Assembly (NCBI RefSeq): GCF_020515625.1
Contig: NZ_JAIWPJ010000004.1
Coordinates: 248,001-312,000, forward strand
Direction of reading: 5' to 3'
Origin: Natrinema amylolyticum
GTDB lineage: Archaea > Halobacteriota > Halobacteria > Halobacteriales > Natrialbaceae
Length of the DNA: 64,000 nt
Numbering within the stretch: position 1 is the stretch's first letter; each line of letters begins with the position of its first letter. A program made the translations under genes and the position numbers. Shown piece after piece: positions 9,400 to 18,139 of this stretch. A model generated the notes under the pieces. It made no database searches, was not told the origin of the DNA, and was given only the letters and a program-made list of their open reading frames with translations.

Positions 9400-10851
9400 A
9401 TGCCAACAGCGCACCGAAACTATGTCGATGGAGAATGGGTCGAATCGCGTTCCGGAGACACGTTCGAAGTACTAAATCCCGCAAACACGACCGAGGTCGT
9501 CGGCAAGTTTCAGTCGTCGACCTCCGAAGACGCTGAAGAAGCAGTTGAGGCCGCAGTCGCCGCTGAGGACGAGTGGGCGTCGACGCCCGGCCCGTCCCGC
9601 GGCGCGATCCTCAAGGAAACGGCGCAGATCCTCGAGGACCAGAAGGACGAACTGACCGAGACACTGGTTCGGGAGGAAGGGAAGACGCTCAGCGAGGCCG
9701 GTGGCGAGGTTCAGCGCGCGATCGACATCTTCTACTACTACGCACAGAAGGCCAGCGACCTCGGCGGCACCGTCAAGTCACCTAGCGGCGAAGACAAGAA
9801 CCTCTACACCAAACACGAGCCGCTCGGCACCGTCGCGCTGATCACGCCGTGGAACTATCCCATCGCGATCCCGGCCTGGAAGCTGGCACCCGCGCTGGCG
9901 GCCGGCAACACGGCCGTCCTCAAGCCCGCCTCGGCGGCGCCGACCGTCGCCTCGAAGCTGCTCGAGGCGCTCGACGAAGCGGGACTGCCCGACGGCGTCG
10001 CGAACTACGTCACCGGCTCCGGGAGCGAGGTCGGCGGCGTGCTGACCGACCACGAGGGCGTCGACGCCGTCTCCTTTACCGGGAGCACGCAGGTCGGGAC
10101 CGCCGTCGCACAAGCCGCCGCGGACGACCTCAAACGCGTCCAGTGTGAGATGGGCGGCAAGAACCCGACGGTCGTGATGCCCAGCGCGGACGTCGACGAG
10201 GCGGTCGACATCGTCGGCGCCGGCGCGTTCGGAACCACGGGCCAGTCCTGTACCGCGGCCTCCCGCGCGATCGTCCATGAGGACGTCTACGACGAGTTCG
10301 TCGATGCCATCGCCGATTACGCCGAGAACCTCAAGGTCGGGCCAGGTGTCGATGATCCGGACATGGGCCCCCACGTGACGGAGAGCGAACTCAAGGGAAG
10401 CCTCGAGTACATTGACATCGCCGAAGACGAAGGCGCGACCCTAGTCGCCGGCGGCAACGCGCTCACCGACGACGAGTACGCCGACGGCCACTACATCGAG
10501 CCGACGGTCTTCGCCGACGTGGAAAACGACATGCGCATCGCCCAAGAAGAAGTCTTCGGGCCGGTGCTGTCGGTGCTGAAGGTTAGCAGCTTCGAGGAGG
10601 GCCTCGAGGTCGCCAACGACATCGACTACGGCCTCTCGGCGAGTATCGTCACGCAGGACCTCACCGAGGCCAACCAGTTCGCCGAGAACGTCGAGTCGGG
10701 CGTCGCGAAGGTCAACGAGAAGACGACCGGGCTCGAACTGCACGTTCCCTTCGGCGGCTATAAACAGTCCTCGACGGACACCTATCGCGAGCAGGGCGAC
10801 GCTGGACTGGACTTCTTCACGTCGACGAAGACGGTCTACATGAACTACTAA
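9400..10851 (+). CDS. Aldehyde dehydrogenase, 2,5-dioxopentanoate type
   Basis: A 483-aa NAD(P)-dependent aldehyde dehydrogenase of normal length. Visible motifs are 'ITPWNYPIAIP' (about 150), 'FTGSTQVG' in the cofactor site, the general-base Glu in 'CEMGGKNP' (about 250), the catalytic Cys in 'GQSCTAASR' (about 285) and 'EEVFGPVLSV' (about 385). It resembles haloarchaeal 2-oxoglutarate semialdehyde dehydrogenases that finish oxidative pentose or hexuronate breakdown. The start at 9400 (MPTAHRNYVDGEW) fits the family; longer upstream versions add unrelated residues. A DapA-family lyase follows 486 nt downstream, which would supply this substrate. Substrate assignment is inferred. Confidence 0.88.
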   Translation: MPTAHRNYVDGEWVESRSGDTFEVLNPANTTEVVGKFQSSTSEDAEEAVEAAVAAEDEWASTPGPSRGAILKETAQILEDQKDELTETLVREEGKTLSEAGGEVQRAIDIFYYYAQKASDLGGTVKSPSGEDKNLYTKHEPLGTVALITPWNYPIAIPAWKLAPALAAGNTAVLKPASAAPTVASKLLEALDEAGLPDGVANYVTGSGSEVGGVLTDHEGVDAVSFTGSTQVGTAVAQAAADDLKRVQCEMGGKNPTVVMPSADVDEAVDIVGAGAFGTTGQSCTAASRAIVHEDVYDEFVDAIADYAENLKVGPGVDDPDMGPHVTESELKGSLEYIDIAEDEGATLVAGGNALTDDEYADGHYIEPTVFADVENDMRIAQEEVFGPVLSVLKVSSFEEGLEVANDIDYGLSASIVTQDLTEANQFAENVESGVAKVNEKTTGLELHVPFGGYKQSSTDTYREQGDAGLDFFTSTKTVYMNY

Positions 10852-11337
10852 CCCGTCGACGATCCGTCCCAAACACTCGTTTCGATGTCGATTCTTTTTG
10901 GCGATCGATTCGCCATTCGGTTCCACGCCGACACCGTTCGGCATCGGTCGCTCGGTCGCTCGATTCGATTGTTCCGTCTCGAGACGGCAATTTCGATTCC
11001 TCGTTTCTACTGCGCCGAGGGACTTGTCGTCTCGCTGAAGCAGTTCATCTGCCGACCTCGACGTTGTCGCAGGCGTTCTCCACCCCGAAATCCCACTATA
11101 GCGACACTGCTGCCCATCCCACGCTGAAGACGGGTTCGCTCGCGTTTACGATTCGAGGCAAATGTGCGCTGTGTCTTCGAAGAGTGCAGCGGTATCTCAT
11201 GGCCGTGACCGGCGTCGGCAGGACTGCGACCCGGTTGCGGACACTGCTCTGCTCCTTATCGCGTCTCTATCTGGTATATACTGCACGGGCCAATTTTAAG
11301 CGATGGATTTATACTCTCCGCGATACATCTATTTATT
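10852..11337. promoter_or_regulatory. Intergenic region with the lyase promoter
   Basis: No gene is seen. A TATA-like stretch around 11303-11316 (GGATTTATACTC) lies about 25-35 nt before the lyase start, so the lyase seems to have its own promoter and a very short leader. Confidence 0.5.
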
Positions 11338-12276
11338 ATGTCATTGCCAGCCAAGCAGGTACGGAGCCGCCTCCGTGGCGTTGCTGTCGGTCTGTTGACG
11401 CCATTCGATGACGACCTCGAGATCGAACACGAGAAGATCGCTGAGAACGCCCGAGAGCTGTACGACGAAGGGATTCGGACGTTCTTAGCGACCGCGAACA
11501 TCAGCGAATATCACTCGCTGTCGGCGAGCGAGCGCGTCGACGTGGCCGAGACGAGCGTCGACGCGCTCCCGTCGGACGCGTGCGTCCTCGCGGGCGTCGG
11601 CGGCAGCACCCGGGACGCACAGGAATTGATTCAAGCGTACGATCGCATCGACGTCGACGCGATGATGATCATGCCGCCGGACCACACCTATCTCCACGAA
11701 CAGGGACTACTGGAGTACTATCGTGACCTCTCCTCGGTGACGGAGACGCCACTCGTCCCCTACGTCCGCGGCTTCGATCCGTCCGTCGACTACCTCGTCG
11801 GCCTTTCCCGCGTCGAGGGCGTCGTCGGGGTCAAGTACGCGCTGAAGGACCCGGTCAAGCTCGGGGCGGCCGTCGAGGCCAGCGACGACGACGTCGTCTG
11901 GGTCGACGGCCTCGCGGAACCGTACGCCGTTTCGTTCTGGGCCGAGGGCGCAGAGGGCTTCTCCGCGGGCGTCAGTAACTTCCGACCGGAAATCGGGCTC
12001 GAACTGTTCGACGCGCTCTCCGAGGGCGACTGGGAGCGTGCCAGCCGACTCCGGAACATCTGCCTGCCGTACCAGAACTTCCGGGACGAGACCGGTCAGG
12101 ACAACGAGATCGAGGGCGCGATCAGCGTCTCGGCGGTCAAAAAGGGACTCGAACTCGCCGGCCTCAACGGGGGCAACGTCCGAGCACCGATTCGATCGCT
12201 CGCACCCAAAGAGGAGCAGAAGGCCGAACGACTGTACAGTCAACTCGAGGACGACATCGAATCTCTCATCGAGTAA
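11338..12276 (+). CDS. DapA-superfamily lyase (keto-deoxy sugar acid dehydratase or aldolase)
   Basis: A 312-aa (beta/alpha)8 enzyme of the dihydrodipicolinate synthase/N-acetylneuraminate lyase superfamily. The Schiff-base Lys is in 'VGVKYALKD' (about 165), the partner Tyr in 'LVPYVRG' (about 140), and a degenerate GTxGE-like region is 'ATANISEYHSLS' (about 50). The lysine biosynthesis enzyme has a clearer GTTGE motif, so a catabolic role is likelier. In bacteria, members acting on 2-keto-3-deoxy-L-arabinonate or 5-keto-4-deoxyglucarate produce 2-oxoglutarate semialdehyde, the substrate of the type of dehydrogenase upstream. A KDG aldolase is the alternative. Context supports sugar-acid catabolism. 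Confidence 0.82.
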   Translation: MSLPAKQVRSRLRGVAVGLLTPFDDDLEIEHEKIAENARELYDEGIRTFLATANISEYHSLSASERVDVAETSVDALPSDACVLAGVGGSTRDAQELIQAYDRIDVDAMMIMPPDHTYLHEQGLLEYYRDLSSVTETPLVPYVRGFDPSVDYLVGLSRVEGVVGVKYALKDPVKLGAAVEASDDDVVWVDGLAEPYAVSFWAEGAEGFSAGVSNFRPEIGLELFDALSEGDWERASRLRNICLPYQNFRDETGQDNEIEGAISVSAVKKGLELAGLNGGNVRAPIRSLAPKEEQKAERLYSQLEDDIESLIE

Positions 12277-13045
12277 CGCGAGACCGGACCCGAAAGCGAG
12301 CAGTAGCCAGTCGTACAGTAGTTTCGAGCACCACCGTTTTGCAGCCAGTACAGGCATTCACGGGCGACGCCGCAGCCGCGCGGAACTGACCGTCACTCCC
12401 CGCGGCCGATCGCTCGTCTCACAGCCCCGGGTTCGGTCCGCGAGAAGGCACGCGACCGATACCGACTCGTTCCGCAGAGAGGAACGGTTTCGTCGCGATC
12501 GACGTGGCTGTCTCCCCGCGGTTCATGCGCTGTCGACTCTCTGGCCCGCCGGCCGGTGACCGAGACCGTTACGATCGCGTGTATTCGCCGAATTATCATC
12601 CGAGGAGTCCGTGATCGGCATCTGGAGTCGTCGTCTCCGGTCCCCGACATCCGCTGTGACCGATCCGGGACGGGATCGCCGGCGACTGGATTCGGACATC
12701 GGGAATCGCCAGTATCAGCTGCCCACGGCACAGATATAGCGACCCTTGCCGCCGATTGATTTCGAACGGCGGGTCGACCCAGTCTCGAGACGGCATGTTC
12801 GACGCCTATTCACCTATTTTCGCCCGTATTTTTACATCCATACGAGTGTAATGGTTCCCGGTGAGAGAACTGCTCTCGCTCTCGCTTCGGGTTGGATTCT
12901 CTCCGATAACTCGTCGAAAACCACCCAACGGAAGCGATCCGATCGGAGCAATCGATGCGAACGGGGATGATGGAGCTACTCGGCGCGGTGTGACGGAGGC
13001 TGGAGCTACTCGACGGCGATGGCGTGACGGGCCGCCAATCGGCTG
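12277..13045. other. Convergent gap without a gene
   Basis: About 770 nt between the lyase and the ThuA gene, which point towards each other. No convincing coding frame. It contains one TTACA-N10-TGTAA palindrome (12832-12851), reported separately, directly after an AT-rich tract. Confidence 0.45.
12832..12851. promoter_or_regulatory. TTACA-N10-TGTAA palindrome
   Basis: Same arms and spacing as sites at 16728, 39692 and 39729 and near-matches at 49040 and 49077. Unlike the IclR-gene sites it lies between two gene ends, so it may be a leftover operator or an unannotated promoter. Confidence 0.3.
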
Positions 13046-13678
13046 CTACCGCTCTCTGGCGGCCCACGAGAGGCCGTGTCTGAGAAGCGTTCGGACGTCA
13101 TCGGGATCGAACGCGTCGGTATCGTGCCCGAGCGAGCAGTAGAAGACGCGTCCATCCCCCTCGGAACGGACCCAGGCAGCCGGCATCGTTCCCATCGATT
13201 CGTGCGTGAACTCCGCGAGAACGTCGACGCGATCCTCGTTCCAGTCGAGTTGGTACGGTTCGTCGTACGTTCGAACAGTCTCGACGTCGGCCGTCACCGG
13301 ATGGTTCTGGTCGACGATTTCGACCTCGAGGTCGGTCATCTCGGGGTGCGTGACGAACCGCCCGCCGATGAGCGACGCCAGGTCGTCGCACGGGTCGTCG
13401 ACGAAGGAGTCGACGTCCGCTGCGCAGTGGATGCCGACGTATCCCCCGCCGCCGGTGACGAACGAGCGGATCGCCGCGAGCTGTTCGTCGGTCCAGTCGG
13501 CCTTCGTCGTGTAGTCGACGAGGACGTCGTAGGCGTCGAGTTCGAGGACCGCATCGCGGTCGGTCGTCCGGTTGAGTTCGGCGACGCCGTCGAAGACGTC
13601 CGCGAGCACCGGTCCGATCGTCGCGAACTCGTGAAACTCGAACTCGTTACCGCCGATCGCCAGCGCGTCGATATGCAT
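13046..13678 (-). CDS. ThuA-domain protein (trehalose-utilization family)
   Basis: A 210-aa single-domain protein of the ThuA family, which has a class I glutamine-amidotransferase-like fold. Typical segments are 'YDVLVDYT', 'FVTGGGGYVGIHCAAD' (about 75-90, the elbow region), 'GGRFVTHPEM' and 'DEPYQLDW', ending with 'VFYCSLGHD'. ThuA proteins occur with sugar uptake and oxidation genes; the related ThuAB pair acts on trehalose-type disaccharides, but most members have no known reaction. The start at 13678 (MHIDALAIGG) begins the first beta strand. It is divergent from the interrupted carbohydrate-binding-like gene, with 138 nt between the starts. Confidence 0.87.
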   Translation of the reverse strand: MHIDALAIGGNEFEFHEFATIGPVLADVFDGVAELNRTTDRDAVLELDAYDVLVDYTTKADWTDEQLAAIRSFVTGGGGYVGIHCAADVDSFVDDPCDDLASLIGGRFVTHPEMTDLEVEIVDQNHPVTADVETVRTYDEPYQLDWNEDRVDVLAEFTHESMGTMPAAWVRSEGDGRVFYCSLGHDTDAFDPDDVRTLLRHGLSWAARER

Positions 13679-13816
13679 ACGGCACCGTTCTCGAGGGCGT
13701 CTCTTACTTGTTTCGTCTAATTGAACCGTACAGCGCACTCTCGGAGACGGGAGACGGCCGAACGGTGGTAAGAGAATCGCCCCGATTTGTCACTGGACCG
13801 TTCCAAGGAGTCGTAC

Positions 13817-14488
13817 ATGAAGGAGTACACGATCCGTCGAACAACGACTGACGTTCCCCTTACCAGAGCCGTCTCCGGAACGCCCTGGGACGACGCCGCC
13901 GCGTTCCGCATCGACGAATTCTCCTGACACGACGGCGGGCCGAAGCCCCTCACGACGGGGCGAGCTCTCTACGACGATCGGGCGATCTACCTGCAGTACC
14001 ACGTCGAAGACACCGATATCACGGCCGACGTGACCGACCTCAACGGCCCGACCTACCGGGACAGCTCGGTCGAATTCTTCGCCGATCCGACCCCGGACGA
14101 CGACTCGCGATACCTCAACTTCGAGCCGAACTGCTGCGGCCAGTTCAAACTTGCCTGGCAGGAACGCGACTGGGAGGAACGCGGGATCGGCCGCGACCTC
14201 GTCTCGAGCGACGTCGCCGAGAAAATCGACGTGGAGACGTCCGTTTCCGGCCCGACGAAAGACCCCGACTCGAACGACGAGGAGTGGTGGCTCGCCGCTG
14301 CACTCCCTGTCGACGCGCTCGAGTCGCTTACCGGCGTGAGCCTCGAGCCGACGTCGGGAACGGAGTGGCGGGGGAACTTCTATCGGAGCGGCGTCCCGAC
14401 GGCTCAGAAGGCGACGTGGAACCCGATCGAGAAACCGGAGCCGGACTACCACTCGCCGGAGTACTTCGGCCGACTTCGATTCGAGTAG
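13817..14488 (+). pseudogene. Carbohydrate-binding-like (CBM9-type) protein gene with in-frame TGA
   Basis: A 224-codon frame open except for one TGA at 13925-13927 (codon 37). The N-terminal part ends '..FRIDEFS', and after the TGA the frame runs on with 'HDGGPKPLTTGRALYDD' and 'SVEFFADP', matching the beta-sandwich domain of CBM9-like proteins that accompany glycoside hydrolases. A Trp is expected at the stop, so one TGG to TGA change explains it. Downstream sequence is otherwise intact and shows no further stops. This is either a very recent pseudogene or a sequencing error; a shorter protein starting at the Met at 14030 would lack the first strands. No signal peptide is seen. Confidence 0.7.
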
Positions 14489-14652
14489 CGCCGTCGGTAG
14501 CGGATCGCGAGGACTCGAGTGTCGGCAACGGTAGTCGGATCGATACGACCACCATCTCGCTGTCGGCGCCACGCCGTGGATACCGCAGGATCGCCGCGGG
14601 GGTGCGAACGACCGACAGTATTTATGCCACTGCATCGCCGTAGTCGGACCTG

Positions 14653-16350
14653 ATGACTCCGACTGACGATAGTCCGCCAACCGAGACCGGCAGTGAACAG
14701 CTCTACGACGCGCTCGTCGACGCCGGAATCGACCTCCTCGTCGGGCTCCCCGGAACGCAGACGCTGCCGCTGGATCGAACCGTCGACCGACGGGACGACA
14801 TCAGGTACATGATGGCCCGCCACGAGACCGCGATCCCCCACGTCGCGTGGGGCCACTACGAGGCCGGCGGCGACGTGGCCGCGACGCTGACCGTTCCGGG
14901 ACCCGGTGACACGAACGCGATGCACGGACTGAAGAACGCGCTCGACGACCGCGTTCCCCTGATCCATATCGCCGCGGACGCCGATCCCGAGGATCGCGGC
15001 AAGGGACCGATCCACGAGATCGAACCCGACACGTACGATAACGTCGTCAAAGAGAACTACTCGATCAAGCGCCCGGTCGAGTTCCATCAGGCGGTCCGGA
15101 CGGGGATCGAAACCGCGCTGACGCCGCCGTGCGGCCCGGTCCGACTCGGCGTTCCGAAGCCGCTCCTCGACGCCGAGTTCCGCTCGCCGCCGGTGACGAT
15201 CGATCCACCGACGAGTCGCTTCGACGGCGACGAGGAGTATCGGGCCGCGACGCGACTGCTCGCCGACGCCGAGCGACCGGTCGTCTCCCTCGGCGTCGGC
15301 GCCCGCCGATCGGGCGATCCCGACGCGATTCGGGCCCTCGTCGAGCGTCTCGACGCAGCCGTGGTCACGTCCTACAAGGGGAAAGGCGTCTTTCCCGAGG
15401 ACGATCCGCGCTGGCTCGGAACCACGGGCAGTCACCTCCCGGCGGGAGCGGAACGTGCGCTCGAGGCCGCGGACGTCGTGCTCGCGCTCGGCACCCGGTT
15501 CGACGGCGTGACAACTGCCGACTGGTCACTACCCATGGGCGAGTCGCTCGTCCACGTAACCCTCGACTCGAGTCGGATCGACGTCGCCTACGATTCGGAT
15601 GTCGCGATCGTCGCGGACGTCGCCAGTGCGGTCGATCGGTTGCGGGACGGCCTCCGATCCGAGGCTCCTCGACCGGACGGTGCGTGGGACGGGGCGGCCG
15701 TCGGTGACCGCGTCCGTGCGGAGTATGACGAACAACTCAGTGACAGCGGCTTGCTCGAGGACGACGTACCGATCGCGACGGCAGGCGCGCTCCGGACGCT
15801 CCGCGACGTCCTGCCCCGCGAGACCGTCGTGACGACGGATATCGGCGGATTTCGGCTCTGGGCCAAGCAGACCTTCGAGACGTCCGAACCGGAGACGTAC
15901 GTCACTGCCGGCTCGTGGGCCGGAATGGGCGTCGGTATTCCGGCCGCGATCGGTGCGAAACTCGCGAGACCGGAGCGGCCGGTCGTCGCGCTGACGGGCG
16001 ACGGCGGGGCCATGATGTGTCTGCAGGAACTACACACGGCAGCGGCGTACGATCTGGACGTGCTCACGATCCTCTTCAACAACGAGGACTACGGAATCAT
16101 CAGTAAGTCGCCCGCGATCGACCAGTACGCCGAGGGCCACCGATTCGACTGGTCCTCCCCCGACTTCGTCGCTATTGCGGAGGGCTTCGGCTGTCGGAGC
16201 GAGACGGTGCAGACGCTCTCGGGGCTCGAGAGCGCCGTCGACGCCGCACTAGCACGGGAGGACGGGCCGGAACTGATCGACGTCCGCGTCGATCCCGACG
16301 AGCCGACGGCCGCGTCGGTCGCCGACTACGACTCCGAACTGGAGTTCTGA
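14653..16350 (+). CDS. Thiamine diphosphate-dependent enzyme (acetolactate synthase large-subunit family)
   Basis: A 565-aa enzyme with the three-domain architecture of the ThDP-dependent decarboxylase family. The N-terminal pyrimidine domain has the catalytic Glu in 'ARHETAIPHVAWG' (about 55). A central Rossmann-like domain carries 'RPVVSLGVGA' (about 215). The C-terminal diphosphate domain has 'TGDGGAMMCLQE' and 'NNEDYG', which bind Mg and ThDP. Typical acetolactate synthases act with a regulatory subunit gene next door; none is present. The place in a sugar-acid locus suggests catabolism, for instance of a 2-keto acid or glyoxylate-type intermediate. The exact substrate cannot be told. Confidence 0.83.
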   Translation: MTPTDDSPPTETGSEQLYDALVDAGIDLLVGLPGTQTLPLDRTVDRRDDIRYMMARHETAIPHVAWGHYEAGGDVAATLTVPGPGDTNAMHGLKNALDDRVPLIHIAADADPEDRGKGPIHEIEPDTYDNVVKENYSIKRPVEFHQAVRTGIETALTPPCGPVRLGVPKPLLDAEFRSPPVTIDPPTSRFDGDEEYRAATRLLADAERPVVSLGVGARRSGDPDAIRALVERLDAAVVTSYKGKGVFPEDDPRWLGTTGSHLPAGAERALEAADVVLALGTRFDGVTTADWSLPMGESLVHVTLDSSRIDVAYDSDVAIVADVASAVDRLRDGLRSEAPRPDGAWDGAAVGDRVRAEYDEQLSDSGLLEDDVPIATAGALRTLRDVLPRETVVTTDIGGFRLWAKQTFETSEPETYVTAGSWAGMGVGIPAAIGAKLARPERPVVALTGDGGAMMCLQELHTAAAYDLDVLTILFNNEDYGIISKSPAIDQYAEGHRFDWSSPDFVAIAEGFGCRSETVQTLSGLESAVDAALAREDGPELIDVRVDPDEPTAASVADYDSELEF

Positions 16351-16727
16351 ACGTTCCCACGCGGACGATGCGACGTGCGCTCGCGAATCGAGAGATGAGT
16401 TTGAAACGCGATTCACCGATAGCTGGTTTGCGTACAGAACGGCCTGCTACCGGAGAACCATTACTCGTACAAACGGCCTCGATAGCGGTCTGGTTCCGTA
16501 GTTTCGTCAGTCGCTCCGAACGGATGGTCCGGACTCGAGGCAAACTGGAACCAGGTAGTGTTAGGTGTTCCTCTTTCGGGAATGTATAAATTTAGCTCCT
16601 CTTGGCGTCGTTTGTACGGATTATAACGTTTATACGGATTACAACGTTTCTTGATCCGAATTTACAGGAGAGAAATAGCGATCTCGAGACGGGAGACTCA
16701 GGATAGAACCGGATGTAGCTGGATGAA

Positions 16728-16747
16728 TTACAACCGTAATGGTGTAA
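16728..16747. promoter_or_regulatory. TTACA-N10-TGTAA palindrome
   Basis: Perfect 5-bp arms with 10-nt spacing, as at 12832, 39692 and 39729. No gene starts within 1 kb downstream on the plus strand, so its target is unclear. Confidence 0.3.
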
Positions 16748-16958
16748 CGGTTCGGACAGGGAGAATCGATATTTCATTGTTGTTCGGAAAGGAACGCAGT
16801 CAGACGAATACGCCGTTGCAATATGGAGGAGCGGTATCGGTGCCGTCGAATACGCGATTCGCTTGGCGACGAATCGTCGGCCCCGTACTATAGATAGACC
16901 GTTGTGATGATTCGAACGTGTAGTCGCATACTTCGGACCCCCGACGAACCGAGCAGAT

Positions 16959-17015
16959 ATCTCGGTCGAAGAGGGAGACGTCGGATCTCGGTCAAAGAGG
17001 GAGATATCGAGAATA
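16959..17015. repeat. Tandem duplication of about 28 nt
   Basis: Two adjacent units share ATCTCGGTCRAAGAGGGAGA and differ at a few positions. It lies at the edge of the origin region; no coding role is visible. Confidence 0.5.
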
Positions 17016-17308
17016 CGTCTCTGATGACAAAGAGCCGTATGCGTCTTCGGTGATAAAGGCCGTGAGCAGAGTGACTGTGCGATTGTTCTCCCTGAGTCGG
17101 ATCAGACGAGAACAGTATAACAGATCCTGAAAAGAGGTTTCTGCTCTGGAAAACGGGAACCCATTTTCACACCAGGAAGGTTGACTATGCATATAGGAAG
17201 GAGATACCATCGAACGGAAAGGCGATGAGGAAATACACGGGCGGACGACGAACTCAGGACTGAGACTGCGCTATTCGATATGAAACACCGAGTATATCGG
17301 GACCAGTG

Positions 17309-17359
17309 CCACTGCATCCGCGTTCAGAGACGCCCACTGCGTCCGTGTTCAGAGACGCT
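17309..17359. repeat. Tandem repeat of 25-26 nt resembling the orc-linked repeats
   Basis: Two adjacent units, each CCACTGCRTCCGYGTTCAG followed by AGACGC. The core is similar to the repeat family around the first orc gene (ACCACTCCGTCCGCTGTTCT at 19607), so these may be degenerate members of that family. Confidence 0.45.
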
Positions 17360-17411
17360 CAGCTCCCGTCCGTATACTCAGACGAATGTACCGACGTCGA
17401 TCAATGAGAGC

Positions 17412-17563
17412 CGAAAGGCTAGTGTATCCGCTTGCTACGGGACAGCACGGGACTAGCTTTTCGGAGAGCTACGACAAGTGGCGCAGGGTACCCCGACCGG
17501 TTTCGGGGCCAGAGCAGCGGCCGACTCATAGTCTGGTACCGGACTGCATCTGTGAGCGCCATG
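17412..17563. repeat. Structured intergenic element, copy 2
   Basis: Homologous to 4643-4797 over about 150 nt. Here the inner hairpin is CCCCGA/TCGGGG (17491-17508) in place of TCAG/CTGA, the outer stem is TGGCGC (17479-17484) with GCGCCA (17556-17561), and the TGCT/AGCA hairpin and GACT/AGTC stem are retained. No open frame. It lies just outside the orc-linked repeats. Confidence 0.55.
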
Positions 17564-17704
17564 TGATGAGCTATCCCGTCAGAATATAAGCTCTATCATC
17601 TGTCTACTATATACATATAAATCGTGACGGTTACGACTCATCGTGAAGTTACGACTCGGCTAGTAGCGAGGCCGTCTTCCAGAGTGAATCGGTGATGAAA
17701 CACC

Positions 17705-17742
17705 ACCGTGTCCGCTGTTCTATGCACCGTGCTCGCTGTTCT
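17705..17742 (+). repeat. Origin repeat family B, two copies in tandem
   Basis: ACCGTGTCCGCTGTTCT (17706-17721) followed by ACCGTGCTCGCTGTTCT (17726-17742). They share the core CCGCTGTTCT with copies at 17840, 18069 and 19607, all clustered around the orc gene at 18140. Likely initiator-binding (ORB-like) elements. Confidence 0.6.
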
Positions 17743-17839
17743 GTCATATCTGTTCGGTCTGGAGAAACGACTCACTCAGGCTACACCGGTGGGAACTGAT
17801 GAGATCATTCAAAGAGCAGTAAAAGAGGACACACCCACC

Positions 17840-17858
17840 CCACTATGTCCGCTGTTCT
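17840..17858 (+). repeat. Origin repeat family B
   Basis: CCACTATGTCCGCTGTTCT, the best match to the family consensus CCACTnnGTCCGCTGTTCT. It lies about 280 nt upstream of the first orc gene in an AT-rich region. Confidence 0.6.
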
Positions 17859-18057
17859 CTTCCGAAAATCAGATGAGTTGACGAATGAGAATATATTACA
17901 TTCTGTGAAACGTAGAAATATAAAGCAGGAGTTGCCATTTGGACTAGCTCACACCAACCCCTATTAAATATTCCTCTTTCTAGAGCTTCCTTCTAATGGG
18001 CGTCCTTCTCAGAGAGATTACTGCGGACATGGTGGGGTGGGTGTGTACCGGAGTCTA

Positions 18058-18109
18058 ATATAAACCACGAGAACAGCGGACACTCCGGACAGTGTGGTTT
18101 TATAAACCA
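18058..18109. promoter_or_regulatory. orc promoter region with a palindrome enclosing an origin repeat
   Basis: TATAAACCAC (18060-18069) and GTGGTTTTATA (18093-18104) form an inverted repeat. Between them is a reverse-orientation family B repeat (AGAACAGCGGACA at 18069-18082). The second arm contains the TATA-like TTTTATAAA, about 35 nt before the orc start at 18140. This fits autoregulation of the initiator gene by its own product. Confidence 0.5.
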
Positions 18110-18139
18110 TGCTGCTAGAGGGACGCACAGACAACCCGA

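Larger units (their letters stand above)
16351..17304. other. Intergenic region with short repeats
   Basis: No gene seen. It contains two near-identical units of about 19 nt at 16613-16653 (TACGGATTAYAACGTTT), a TTACA-N10-TGTAA palindrome (16728-16747) and a tandem duplication of about 28 nt at 16959-17015. It borders the replication-origin region. Confidence 0.45.

Noticed and set aside
9778-10374. Long open frames on the strand opposite the aldehyde dehydrogenase
   Set aside because: GC-rich haloarchaeal genes produce long antisense frames; the products show low-complexity Arg/Asp/Val composition and no domain.
12038-13067. Short frames in the convergent gap after the lyase gene
   Set aside because: They overlap each other on both strands and lack promoter signals and protein-like patterns.
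13925-13927. TGA read as selenocysteine or reassigned to Trp
   Set aside because: No SECIS-like structure is evident, Halobacteria are not known to use selenocysteine here, and intact genes in the window end normally at TGA.
14446-15435. A 329-codon minus-strand frame over the ThDP enzyme gene
   Set aside because: The plus-strand gene has clear catalytic motifs; this frame has none.
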